64,000 bases of DNA from Aquila chrysaetos chrysaetos (taxonomy: Eukaryota; Chordata; Aves; Accipitriformes; Accipitridae), in assembly GCF_900496995.4 (NCBI RefSeq), contig NC_044027.1, positions 14,036,743 to 14,100,742 on the forward strand. The letters run 5' to 3'. A program made the translations under genes and the position numbers. This document shows, piece by piece, positions 13,101 to 24,800 of the stretch (position 1 is its first letter; every line of letters begins with the position of its first letter). The notes under the pieces were generated by a model. It was given only the letters and a program-made list of their open reading frames with translations. It ran no database searches and had not been told where the DNA came from.

Positions 13101-15827
13101 GTAAAAGAACTTGGATTTTGAAAATGTTATCCAGGATGTTCTGAGACTCCAGGTCATATGTTAACATGGTACCCCCTAGTGTCTGCAGTCAGTAAAGATG
13201 ATACTAAAGCCGTTGCAAAGCATCCTTCATGTGAATAGTAAGGCCCTTCTCTTTGGCTTTGAAAGTCCTGGATCCCTTTCCTGATACCACTGTGCAGTTT
13301 GAATAGCAATTGTCTCAACTCTGTTTCAGGAAGTCATTTCACTGTCAACAATGTTAGGTCAGGAGTGCCTATTTATTTACACTGCTTGTTCCCTTGGTTG
13401 CACCATCCATGCACAGTGTGCTTCCACAGAGCACAGCGAGTAGACAGTCTGAGCTCAGAGTTTTTCCTAGTTTTATCTCAGAATCAGAATTAAACTTTGG
13501 ACAATCCGGTTTGACAAGTGGTTTGGAGGACTGAGTTTCACAGTGTGATTATTGCTATATTAGTTTATGTACACATTTGTAGTAAATTTTTTGTTATCTC
13601 AGGTATTCTGCTGTTCTTTTTTGTTTGGCTGGGGGGTGGTTAGTTTGGGGGTTTTTTTCTTTTTTTGCGGTGTATGCAATGGTTTTTGTTTTTCCGAGAG
13701 GGAGTTTCTGCTAAGTGGTGTCCTTCTGCAAGCAAAATGGAGGCTGGCTTTAGACATGTCAGATATGTATAGTGAGTCAATGAGTGAGCCTGTTCATGGG
13801 AAGGTTTATAACTTGAAACCAGCAGTGGGTGGCTCTCTGTTAGCAGGCAAGTAGACCACTCCTAAAAGACCTTTCCCTATTAGTAGGAAAAGGATAAACA
13901 AGGAAGAACATATCTGCTAACCTGAGCTTGCGAAGCTGTGCGATCACTTGGATGTGCTCCTCTGAAAGGTCCATGTTGTAAAGCACTAAGGAAACCAGAC
14001 TGTCCTTCCACTGGGTCAGAAATCCTACATCATTCAGCTGGATCCCAGAGAGATCAAGAGCTGCAAGGGAGGCCAAAGGCCGAAGCAATGTTTCCACATT
14101 TACCCCTTCGATCAAGCGGCCCAGGTTCAGGAAGCGCAAGCGGCTAAAGCCTTCAAAAGTAAAGTCCTTGACCAAGACCTGGCGAGTGGGGTTCACCAAA
14201 CAGTCATCTTCACAGCCTCCAGGGTTCTCCTCCTCATAGAAGATATTACAGCAGCCAAAGAGGCTAAGGGAGATAAGTGTGTGGCTGAAGCTCACCAAGG
14301 TTTGCAGACTCTTGGCTGTCAGCTTCTCACAGTTAGTCAGGTAGAGCTCAACAAGATCCTGGAAGATGGGAAATCGAAGTTAGAAATATTTCACAGGTAG
14401 AGTGCCCACCCTGTTTGCTACACCACGTCCCACTGGGAGAGCCTGAGACCATGTATCACCTGACTTGATCAGTGTCCCCATCCCATTCCCTACAGTGATT
14501 CTTGGAGCTGAGAAGGGAGAAGCTGAGGTTCTCCCAAAGAAAATTTGGACGGTGAAGGATGGAGTCTTGGGAATCTCTGGGTGCCTGGGATTCTTTGCAC
14601 AGCAATGCTGCTGTGCAAAGTGGCAGCTGGAAGCTGTCAGTGCAATACCACCTGCTTCCTGATGGCCTCCAGGTCCTGGTCCTGCACAATCTGTTCCCGC
14701 AAGTGGATCCGAGCTAGCCTCGTGCTCCGGGGATCTGAGAACAGGGTGAAGAAGCTTTCATGGGGTTCAAAGATGCTGTCCGTCTTCACCAACTCCACGT
14801 ACCTGTATTGAGGCAATGGCATTAGCACAGTACAACACAAAGGCTCTGCTACAGCTCTAGCACCTTCACTGGTTAGAAGAAAATGTGACCAAGTGCGTAA
14901 GCACACGTGGACTCCCTCCTAATCATCCAGAGTAGCCTTTGGAGTAATGGGAGCTGGCCTATTACCTCTTCTTGCACAGTACTAATGATCCTTAGGAAAA
15001 TCTCAGGCAAAGATTTGTGCAAGGTCGTGTGTGTATGTGAGCAAACTGGATTCTGGCAAGTACAGACTCCAAGATTTTTTTTTCCCTAGCTGTTTAAAGC
15101 TAGTAATTTGATTTTTTTCACTTTTCAGAAAATTACCTGGCCAAAGTTCTCTGCCAGACTTTGTGGGCAGGAGTTCAGCCAAGAGAGACTGTGATAGCCA
15201 AATTATATAAATCCCTGGAAACAGGTTGCTTTGTAAAGCTGTGGGAGCAGTAGCCTTAAAATTTAACATCTGTTAGCACTTTGCACTCTTATTTCTCTGG
15301 TTTGAGAGAGAGTTTTAATGCGTCAGTGGTGGGAAATAGGAAGACTCCTTTATTGCTTACTGATGTTCTTGGAAGAAGCAGCGACTGTTTCACTCTGGGT
15401 TTACCTATGTGGAAATGGTGATTTCCACAGAAACTAGAATGATACACAGCAGTACGTTAGCCCCTGGGGACACTTCCTTCTGAAGTAATGCAAATCCTTA
15501 TTTCTAATATGAGGATCAATTGGAAAAAAAAAAAGCAGCCCTATGAATTCTTTCCCTTTTTTTTTTCCCCTTTCCCATCACTCTTTTTAGAGAACTATAC
15601 TCCCCCTTCCCTGAGCTCCTGGCTTCTTCCCAAACCAGACAACAGCTTCTCCACAGGCCTGAAACGTACTCATTGACAAGTTTGTCACAAATCTCGCTTG
15701 GCAAGAAGATGTCAGGATGAAGCCGGAGAGTTTCATTGTCCAGTAGGTAGCAGAGAGTCCCCTCCAAGTTGCGAAGGCAGTAATCTGTGCACAAGGTCAT
15801 TAGTGACTCGGGGCTATCGGATGCCAT
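4191..15827 (-). CDS. ZER1: ZER1, CRL2 substrate receptor for glycine N-degrons (15 coding exons, 766 aa)
   Basis: ZER1 is the Zyg-11-related substrate receptor of Cullin-2 ubiquitin ligases that recognises proteins with an N-terminal glycine. Coding exons in transcript order: 15827-15670, 14802-14652, 14358-13922, 12380-12204, 11089-10975, 10468-10322, 10077-9904, 9207-8992, 8298-8257, 7910-7791, 7379-7264, 7132-6944, 5956-5859, 5459-5357, 4248-4191. They sum to 2301 nt, which gives 766 residues, the human length. The protein starts MASDSPESLMTLC. It has an N-terminal region typical of Cul2/elongin binding (from family knowledge), leucine-rich repeats at about 100-300 (LDLSGIQLNDVGF is one), and ARM-like repeats at about 400-740. 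Pocket residues known for glycine binding are present at human numbers: W552, N553, D556, N597 and E600. The start is the first ATG of the exon and matches the conserved N-terminus. The 216-nt exon uses an unusual GTTGGT donor. One exon is only 42 nt. No internal stop was seen. Confidence 0.97.
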
Positions 15828-15933
15828 CTTGAGGGAAGTTATGGGAAGGGGAAGAGCAGAAGGAAGCTTTTGATTCAGTAGATCCTTTCCTCAAATGAAG
15901 TTCCAGGATGAATTTACAAGGACATCAGGACAG
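15828..15933 (-). other. ZER1: ZER1 5' UTR part of the first coding exon
   Basis: This is the untranslated part of the exon that carries the ZER1 start codon. A minus-strand acceptor ending TTATAG lies at 15934-15939 and is preceded by a pyrimidine-rich stretch. It would join to the CpG-island exon whose donor is at 20765-20770. The acceptor is inferred from sequence alone. Confidence 0.6.
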
Positions 15934-15939
15934 CTATAA

Positions 15940-18900
15940 GCAGAGGGGAAAAAAAGATGCATTGAGAAAGGCACATTGGCAAGTGTCCTGCAAAGCTGTT
16001 GTACCAGCAGGATGTTGATAGTTGTATTTACAGCCCGTCACTTGCTGACCTCAAAAGAACCTGCAGCAGTTTGGCCTCTCTGGCAGTATGGCTTTAATTC
16101 CTTGGTATCCCCAGCCCCAGGGAACCCTGTGGGAATGAGTTAACATGAAACATGTTCGGAAATGAGGCTACGCAGAAAAAAATGTTGCCTCATTGCAGGG
16201 GTTATCTGGCTGACAAAGGCCCTCTGAAAGGGAAGTGGCAGAAACCACATTGCTTGGTTTCCTTCAGAGTGGGTTGGATAAACCACCAGAAAATTTACTG
16301 TTGGGATAATCCTTTGTATGGCCCCAGTGGGATCTGGTGGCCCTGCATCTTGTGCCTGTAATTCTGTTTGCCACCATTCCAAGTGAAGTTTCATGTTCAA
16401 GCTGAATGTTTCTCTCTAGCACCAAGCCAGAAGCTTCACGGAAGTCCTTGAACTAGACTGTGAAGTGGATCAGAAGCCACAGAGAAACATACGGACTGGC
16501 TTGGCTTCCCTTTCAGTGCAGTGTAAAGCAAGGTTTATGCATGTGCTGGACATCTATACATCCAGCTCCCTGGGACGGACTCACCCAAACCATTCCACAT
16601 CTGTCACAAAAAGGTATGAGTGACTAACCTGGAAAAAGGCAAGACACTTTTGCCCTTCTTTGGTTTTAGTACAGGATAAAGAAGGATGAGCAGGGCAAAT
16701 TGGGGGAAGCTATTCCTGTCTGTTTTCTTATTTGAAAAAAATCTCATGGCTCTAGTATTAGGATTCACTCACTGGCACTGAAGGATGGCTTGCTGGAGCC
16801 TTGGGGGTATTTAGAAGGGACTGAAGACCAGCAATGCCATTTCACTTTCAAAGGGTCAAATCACATTAGAAGCAACCCTAATGTGAACTCTTCTATATAT
16901 TTCCATGGACGCACAAAAATTGTTTTGAAATGTTTATTTTTGATGTAAAACCTGTGTCTTATCAATACGTACATCCCTGCTGGCAGTGAGAACATCAGTG
17001 GAGTCAGTTGTTCTCTGTGCCACAGCTGAGCAGCCATTGCTGGGGAAGTTGTTGCAAAATGTCCTTAACTATATTCTGTTTCTGATCTTTATCCTGCAGC
17101 TGCGAAGACTGGGACACTTGTCTGTGTCTCCAGCTCTCTGCTTCTCTAAAACCTCTGGTGCTCTCTCTTTCCTTCATTCCTGCCGTACCAATACAGGGTG
17201 GAAGAGTTTTTTAACTCCCTTTCCTCACCTTAATCACTATCCCCAAAGGCACCCGGGATGGATCAAGCACCTTCCCTCCTCCCCCTTCCGATGCTCTGTT
17301 CAGCCACTGCCTGGGCCATGATATCTGTACGAAAGATCAGTTAAGGCTGTGGATGAGGTAACTTTTCAAATTCAAGCACCAAACGGTTGCTGTGGGTGAC
17401 AGGACGACAGCTGTGACTGAGACTTCTGATCCCTCCCTGTGCTGCAGAATGGATTTCCATACAAATATGAAGGCAGCACAAGTTGGAAATCAAAGCTCTT
17501 TTCTTCCTTCCATGTTCTGAGGGCATGCTTCAGCGCAAGGGTCAAAGAGTTGGCCAAGGAATTAACCCAACACAGAAAGGAGCCTCTCAATAAGCAAGCG
17601 GAGATCGGCAGAACGGCTCCTCGCTCAGCAATGGAGGAACAGCCACGCTGGATCACTCCTGTGGTACACTCACCTCATCTCCCTGGGCCAAATCTCGCTC
17701 TAGCGTAAGTGGACAAAACCTTACTGGCAGAAGCAGGCACCGGTGCTGAACTTGTCTTTTGGCTTTACTTGAATTTGATCAATAGTTTCTCCTTGCTATA
17801 AGTATCTTTGGGAACTATATCTGCAGGCAACCTGCAGGATCATGTTCCGATCCCAAACTCCTTCTGACCCACTGTGTTCTGACCTACAACTTTCAACAGT
17901 CTTTCCAGTGGGGATCTCAGAGAGGTTCTCTGCTGGTTTTGGCTCAGGAGGCAAAAGGTCTCCAAGCAAAAGCAGATGCTGAGGAAAAAAAACAAACCCA
18001 AAAACTCAGCAATCACAAAGATTGTACTTAACATCCTGATCAGAGATAGTTTAAAGGGTGTAATCTGCTCTTCTGGGTCACTGAGTCCTGAGCTGGGGTC
18101 ACAATACCATAAAAATGTGACTTCTCAAGGGTGCTACAACAGCTCAGAGACCTTTGAGATGCATGTGGTACAAACAATGAAAATGAGTAAAATGGTGGGT
18201 CTTCAATTTTGAAAAAGAAGGAAATCCATAATCCACAGCCCTCTCCTTCATAGTTAAGTCAGGAGAGAAGTCAAGGATGAAATGGGCCACTGAGTGCAGA
18301 GTATCGTCTCACTGGCTGTGAGGTCCTGGCTAAGGGAATGCAGGTGGGAGGAAGCTGTCCTGTGCTCTGCACTGTGTCTGCTTTGGAGATGAATCTCCTT
18401 TACCTCCAGAACGAGTCCCTCTTGCAGATTTTGCCTGAAGCTTGCTTGAGAGAATCTTTCCAGAAAGGCAAGATCAACAGGAAGACCTGAACCAGTCGGG
18501 AAACGTGTTCTGCTATCCCTACCAGTTGCTCTGTGCCATCAGACAGGAGGTCCCAGCAGCCAGTGTTCTTCCACTGTTTACTACAGATGGCTAGAGAACT
18601 CGAAAACAAATTCCCATTGACAATCTATTATCACGTGCAGCTGGAAACGGCCAGTGCTTGGGACTTGTCCAAGCAGCTTAGAGCACTAAAGGGCAAGAAC
18701 TGCCTTCCTGTGGCTCTGACAATCCTCTATTTCCCCCTCTGCTGAGACCAGCACAATGTAGCCGGTTGATGCTAGCCCTGGAGAAATCAGCTGCCCTTTA
18801 ACTTCTGAGCTCCCCGTGATCCACCGACAAAATCCCATACAGAAGCTTAATATAGAGAAAAGTGGTTAAACTGTCCCACTAAAATAACACCAAAGCACAG

Positions 18901-20764
18901 CATTCATCTCATGATTTATTAGGGATATTTGAGTAGCACCCAGAGCTGCTGCTGTGACCTTTTCTACAGGACACGATACAAGCTAGTCTCTCCCTCCTCA
19001 GTTAGACTCAAGACATGAGGTGTGGGCAGGGGGAGATAGAAGTAAGTGTGTCAATAGCTGCACTGATCAATATTGTCTCTAGTTATAAGCTCAGTGTGTT
19101 GATAAAAAAAAATGAACTAGAAATGCTGACAAATCATTAACATTTGCCTAATCATTATCCTCAGGCAGCTTTCCACAGGCAGTAGATGAGCAAGCTGCCT
19201 GCCTAGCAGACTGTCACCAGTGCTTTCCAATGATGGGCAATGAGCTGTCTAGTGCATGTGTGTTTTTGAAGGGTCAAAGACAGATATGTGAAACATGCCG
19301 AAAATTCAAGTGCAAGAATCGAAAAGTGGCTAGAACTACAGCTGCCAATATTCTTTCCAATTTATTTCTCTAATAGATGTGCCTCCACCTTAATGCACGA
19401 AGGAAATCAAGTCCCCTGGAGACACAGGAGCAGTCATATAAAAGCCTGTATACCCAACTACCCCGAGAAGCAGCCCTCTCTGTGGAGTAACAGCACCTTC
19501 CCACCATCCATAGACCCAAAGGATGCCGCAGTACATGCAGCTTCACTCTCCCCCATCACCAGCTTTCCAGGTCCTGCCAGCCCCTTTGGCAAATATTGCT
19601 TATTTCGAGGCTACATCTGTATTGTTACGGCATTTCAGGCTGCGCTGGCACGCGAGACTTGGGACTGGTCTTGGCACTCCTGAGGCCGCCCATGCCAATA
19701 TTCTCTACCTTGGACTTCAGACCGATCTTCTCTCCCAGTCTCTCTCTCTCTCTCCAGGCGGCTGCCCAAAGCCAAGCCTGACTCACCATGGCTCCATGCC
19801 AACAATATAACGTTTACGCTGTTGCTACAAAAATGACTGGCAAAGCTGACTTTTCCAGCATCAGGGACTTGTCCAAGGAGAGGGCAAACAATACGCACTG
19901 ACGTGAACCCCTTACAGCGACTTTAGAATAACAAATTTAATGTAAATGCAGAGTTTGGCACAGGTTACATTTTGAAGGAAAACTGCACTGTCATTTTAGC
20001 TGGCATCTTGCAGCTGCACATCACTGTGTTTTTATTAATTGATGGATCATCGCAGCTTGTGCGGGGAAATACCGTCCCTGCCTTACAGCAGGGAAACTGA
20101 AGTAAGAGTAGCTTGAACTACTCTGTGGCCCAGCAAAGCCTGCAATTTCCAAACTCGTCGGCCTCCCGAGTCCGACATCGCAAATGAAGTGACTGGTGCT
20201 AGCTGAGAAACACGCTGATCTTTGTACCTGCCTGCAGTAAAAACGCTCCTTCGGCTCACTGAGTCGTATCACGGACTTTCTTTCCAAAAGGTCACCTGCC
20301 CAAGGGGACGCTCCCGGGAGCCCCCGGGTTACCGCTCCCCGGGCACTGGGGATCCGCCACCGCCGGACCGCGACGGTCCCCGACAGCCTCGAGAGCCCTT
20401 TTTGTCCGGTCACGAACCCAAACCCTCCCTCGCTCCCCCGGCGCGGGGCGCCGGTCCCGCTCCGTGGGAGCCACTTTCCGTTCCCGAGGCCCTCGGAGGT
20501 CACCTCGCCCGCCAGCGCCGGGGCTGCTCCCGGCCGGGCTGCCGCGGCCCAGGGCCCTGCCCGGCGGGGCCCGGCTGCTCCCGGTACTCCCGGGGAGGGG
20601 ACGGGGGCCTCGCCGGGGAGCACCGGCCGGCGCTGCCGGGGGCGGCGGTTCCGCGTGGGGCGGCGCTGCCCTCCCCGTCCCTCGGCAGGCAGGCCCGGTG
20701 CCCCCGGGGAGGGCGAGCCCCACGGGTCGGATTGAGGGGGGGGGGGGGGGGGGGACACGCCGGC
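15940..20764 (-). other. ZER1 intron 1, no gene seen
   Basis: This 4.8-kb stretch is the inferred first intron of ZER1. Open frames in it are short and none resembles a known family. Its right end contains the G19 run and GC-rich DNA of the CpG island. No old transposon was recognised by eye. Confidence 0.5.
20736..20754 (+). repeat. G19 homopolymer
   Basis: Nineteen G in a row lie 11 bases inside the inferred ZER1 intron 1 donor, so the ZER1 pre-mRNA would carry C19. G-quadruplex or i-motif formation in DNA is possible. Length is likely to vary and to be hard to sequence. Confidence 0.9.
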
Positions 20765-20770
20765 ACTCAC

Positions 20771-20960
20771 CTGGCGCCAAGCCCCCGCCCGGCGCGGCGG
20801 AATGGGGGGGCGGCGGGAGTCCCGGCTGGTGCCGGCGCCGCTCGCCGGGGCGGGCAGGGGGTCCGCGTCCTCCTCGGGCCCGCTCCCCCCGCCGCGGCCT
20901 CCGCTGTCAACAAACCCCGCCGTCACTTCCGCCAGCCGGGCCTCCCGCACCGGAAGCGCC
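20771..20960 (-). other. ZER1: Probable ZER1 non-coding exon 1
   Basis: On the minus strand a strong donor (CCAG then GTGAGTG) lies at 20765-20771, inside the CpG island, and can splice to the acceptor at 15934. The transcription start is not defined; the right edge is set loosely near the ETS motifs at 20925-20955. An alternative donor (CAG then GTGACC) near 20288 is weaker. Confidence 0.5.
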
Positions 20961-21073
20961 GCCGCTTTCCCCCTCCGGAAACACCGGCCAGCCCGGAACG
21001 CTCGGGCCGTGCCCGCCGTCCCGTCCCGGGTCACCCGCCGGGACCCCCGCCGGCCCCGACCCTCCCTCACACG

Positions 21074-21180
21074 CCGTGACCTCACGGCCTGCCGCAAGCA
21101 GTGACGTGACGTCACGAGGCGCGGCGGCAGTGACCTCACGGGCAGCGGCGCCGACAGCGCCGTGCTGCTGCGGGATGTCA
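21074..21180. promoter_or_regulatory. Cluster of CRE-like sites (TGACGTCA and relatives)
   Basis: A full palindromic CRE, TGACGTCA, is at 21107-21114 and overlaps TGACGTGA at 21102-21109. TGACCTCA occurs at 21077-21084, inside a near palindrome CCGTGACCTCACGG, and again at 21131-21138. A TGTCACGG half-site is at 21176-21183. CREB/ATF factors bind TGACGTCA. TGACCT also reads AGGTCA on the other strand, a nuclear receptor half-site. Confidence 0.7.
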
Positions 21181-21846
21181 CGGCGCGGCTCGGAGCGCGA
21201 AGCCGCCACCACGCGAGGGCTCCTTTGGCGGCCGCATCCCGGCAAGGGCCTCCCCGGGGCTTTTCACGTCTCCGGGGCTCCAGAGCCCCGCGCCTCCCTC
21301 CCTTTCGCTGAGGGGACGCCGTTATTCGCCATTGCCGGCTGCCGTTTGCACGGGCCGTAGGCACCAGGGTTTGTCTGGGAGAGCGCGACCGCCTCCGGGC
21401 TTCCCTCAGGGCTGCGACCGCCAGCGGGGCCAGGCGACCGGGGGTCGGGGGGGGGGTCGGGGAGAGGGGTCTCTTCCGAGGCGGGCAGCGCAGGCAGCTG
21501 TAAGCGCTGCTGACGCTTGGTGTCTGCGGAGGGGGGGGCCCAGCCCTCTGTCCCACCAGGCCCCGGGTGGGAGCGTGGTGCCGTGACAGGGCACAACCCG
21601 CCGCCTGGCCCAGCCTCCCCCCCCCCCGCAGCAGGTCGGTGCTCCGGGACCGGCCCGGGGTGAGAAAGCCGGCGGGCAGCAACGGGGCTCATCGCCCCGC
21701 CCCTACCCGAGGGGGGCGGAGCCACTGCCTGCGGGGTGGGCGGGGTCGGGGCGGGGTCTATAGGAACCCCCGCCCACTCCCCCCGCGGGCAGGGTTTCCA
21801 GTCGGAGCGTTTATGCGGCGCGCGGGGAAGGGGCGCGGGGGCCGCC

Positions 21847-24800
21847 ATGTCGCGGTTGCACCAGAGCAGGTCGGTGTTGGGGCCCTTTCCCCTGCGGGGG
21901 CGTAGGAGGGGGAGTGGGTGTAGGGCTTTGTGGGGTCGGGGGGGTGCCGGTAACAAACGTTGTAACGGTCGCGGCTCCGTTCCCCTCAGGATCGCGGATT
22001 TCCAGGAGGTGCTCGGCGAACCCACGGTGGCTCTGACGAAGCTCCGCGACCTCTGCTTCAGCGGTGAGCCGCCCCGGGGAGGTGTGGGGACCGGACCCGG
22101 CCTGGGCCAGGAGGGCGCAGGGCACGGCCCTCAGCCCCTGGCGCTGCCCCCCGCGGGGCTCGGGACGCCTGAAGGCGCAGACGCGGGCTGTCAGGCCCCA
22201 GGGCGTCCGAGGGCTGAAGGCCGCCTCAGCTACCGCCAAGTGCTCCCCTCCTAGAGCTGTTGTGGGGTGGCGGGTGTTGGAAACCCGAGGCCGGCGGGTG
22301 CGTTTTCAAGCCCAAGCTCCATCAGGCCGCAGCGGTCCCCACCCGGCCTTGGAGCACAGCCGCAAACTTCCAGGCAAATCCTTCTTTCTCCCCCCCCGCC
22401 GCCGCTCTCTGAGGTGGTTGTGGTGGTTGTGGGTTTCGTTGCTTCAGCTGTGCCCTGTCCATCGCCTGCACGGTCCCCAGCTTTCTGCTTCCAACGCCTG
22501 CCGCAGGTACCTTCCCCCCGTGGGAGGCACCGGCAAGTTTGGCACCGGCTATAACCCCTATAGCGTTCCTGTGAAAACTTCTTGCCCTCTGGGGAGGAAA
22601 AGTGCTGCCTTGCCTGTTTGTGTGGTGACGTTAGCAAACCGCAGTGAGGAGACTGGGGCTAACGTAGTTATTTCTCTGCCTGATGTTCCACAGGAATTCC
22701 CTTTGATGGTGGGCTGCGCTGCCTGTGCTGGAAGGTGGGTTTTGCTTGGGCTGCTTTCGTTTCTTGTGAGTGATGCTTCGGGTTGCTTAGGTACATGCTA
22801 TTTTGGGGCACTTAAAATTGTAAACAGCAAAAATCCAGAGCTTAAAAGCCACTCAAAATCAACAGTAATTTGTGGAGATCAGCACTGGCACAGTTGCAGT
22901 AGCATTTACTGACATAGGACAGCCATCGCTTCGGATGATAGAAAGCAGCTGTCTGCTCTTTGCATGAGAACAGCCCTCAGTATTAAGCTAGGAGTGCATT
23001 TTGGTCAGGTTAACTATTGATCAATCCTGCAAATAGGTCTATGTTGAAAACCAGTCCCCAAAATACTCCTGACTGTCACTTGGCAAAGTACTAGGCTTTC
23101 TGGAGAAAGCTCCCAGTATTTTCAAAGAGTCAGTTCTAGCCACTGTGTTTGGTTTGCTCATCTTACAGGTATAACAGCCCATTCTCCAAATTCTAATTTG
23201 TGTGCATCTGTCTTCTGTGCAGATACTCCTGAACTACCTCCCTTTAGAGAAATCCTTATGGAGCTCTTTGCTGAAGAAACAGAGGTGAGAACATTGGTAC
23301 TTGCCTCTTTATTTCTAATGATATCTGTGGAGAAGGAGAACAGTTCCTTAAATAATTAAGTACCTTCATAAATTGAATTGTTCTTGTGTGGAATGCACTG
23401 TTCTGTAGACTGTCTGGGGGATTGACCTCTTCAGCTAAACTCAACTGAAGAGAAAATCAAATGCCTTATGGCTGAGCAGGGTGGTACAGAGAGATCTATT
23501 TGTACTCAGTCTGGGTGCTTACGTTGACTTAATCTTCTGCTCCATTGCAAATTCCTCTTTTCTTCCTTTAAGGGATCTGTATTCCCAGTTCCTAAAGGAA
23601 ATGATTATCCAGCCTGGGATCGCCAAAGCCAACCTGGGCGTTTCAAGGGAAGACGTGACCTTAGAAGATCACGTAAGTGCTGTTAAGCCTTTGTGTTGCA
23701 GAAAATTCCCCAGAGCTATAAACTGTTGTTCTGGAGTCTGGACCCCTGGACTGCTCTTGGCTCTGTTCTCAACTGTTTTTCCCTGCTAGCAGGAGGTACA
23801 GCCTGGCACTTCTGTCTTACTAGCCTTCACTGTGAATTATTAGCAAAGCACCAGTAGTTCTGAACAGAGCTCTTTTCTTTCCCTTCTCCCCTCCTGTGGG
23901 GCTAGCTGCCCAGGCTGTTGGTCTTCTAGGGAAAAGGGAGAGGCTCACAAGAGGTACCTCTAGCAAAGAGACACTGTGGTGGGAAGTCATGTCCCTGAGT
24001 GGACTCAGAGCAGGCTAATTGGAACAGAGGATATAAAAGAGGCAGGAGAGTCAAGTTGGACAATGGCATGGAAGGCAGGAGACTCATTTATTTCTAGTTG
24101 TGCTGCTGGCTTTTTTTTTTTTTTTTTTTTTAATTCACTATTTCCTGCATCCCGTGGCTTTTCCCTTCTCTGAAAGCGCTGTTAAGAGTGTATGTGTTGG
24201 GGGAGGGAATGAAGTAACTGATCAGAAGAGACTGTAAAATGATACAACTGCTTCCATGACTGGTCTTGAATGTTAACTCCTCTGCTAGCATAGTTATCTG
24301 TGCTGCTGTGATCTCTGGAGGCTTTGGTGCTGTAAAACTAGTGTGTTTGTAAAACTCCACGCACACGTTGGCAGGTTACAGTGATCTTTGAATCTGTTGG
24401 AACATCGCTTTTTCTGGGGTTTTTTTTTGTTTGTTTTGGTTTTTTTCTTTCTCTCAGTTAGTTGTTAACTTTGCATGGATCTTGATGTGGAGAGACTGAA
24501 AGTGTGTGTGTGGAGAGGTAGTTAAGTTTGTCATATTGGAAAACTGGTCAGATACAGGATAGGTTATTCATAGTAGTATGTGTTTCCTTTTTCCTGGGCA
24601 CAATGGTGGTGCTTAATCAGCCTTCTCAGAGTTAAGATAGAGGAGGGTACTTGTAACTAATAACCACAATGCCTAAGTACTCTGTGAGTGGGTAACTCTA
24701 AGTACAAAGACCATCTCTGTTGTACAGGTTGAAGCTGCAATCAGGAATCTTATTGACACAGGACAAGATACCTGATTTGGGAACAAAGTCATTAAGAGGC

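Larger units (their letters stand above)
20300..22100. promoter_or_regulatory. CpG island, divergent ZER1 / TBC1D13 promoter region
   Basis: The DNA is very GC-rich and dense in CpG. It holds the 5' end of ZER1 (minus) and of TBC1D13 (plus), so it probably serves as a shared or back-to-back promoter. ETS-type motifs (ACTTCCG near 20925 and CCGGAAGC near 20950) lie where the ZER1 start should be. SP1-type GGGCGG boxes lie at about 21714-21750, close before TBC1D13. A CRE-like cluster sits between them. The long open frames on both strands here are a by-product of high GC. Confidence 0.8.

Noticed and set aside
20021-21682. 553-codon minus-strand open frame and several 250-300-codon plus frames in the same island
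   Set aside because: High GC removes stop codons. The frames run through the promoter and the inferred ZER1 donor and are rich in Pro, Arg, Gly and Ala with no domain.
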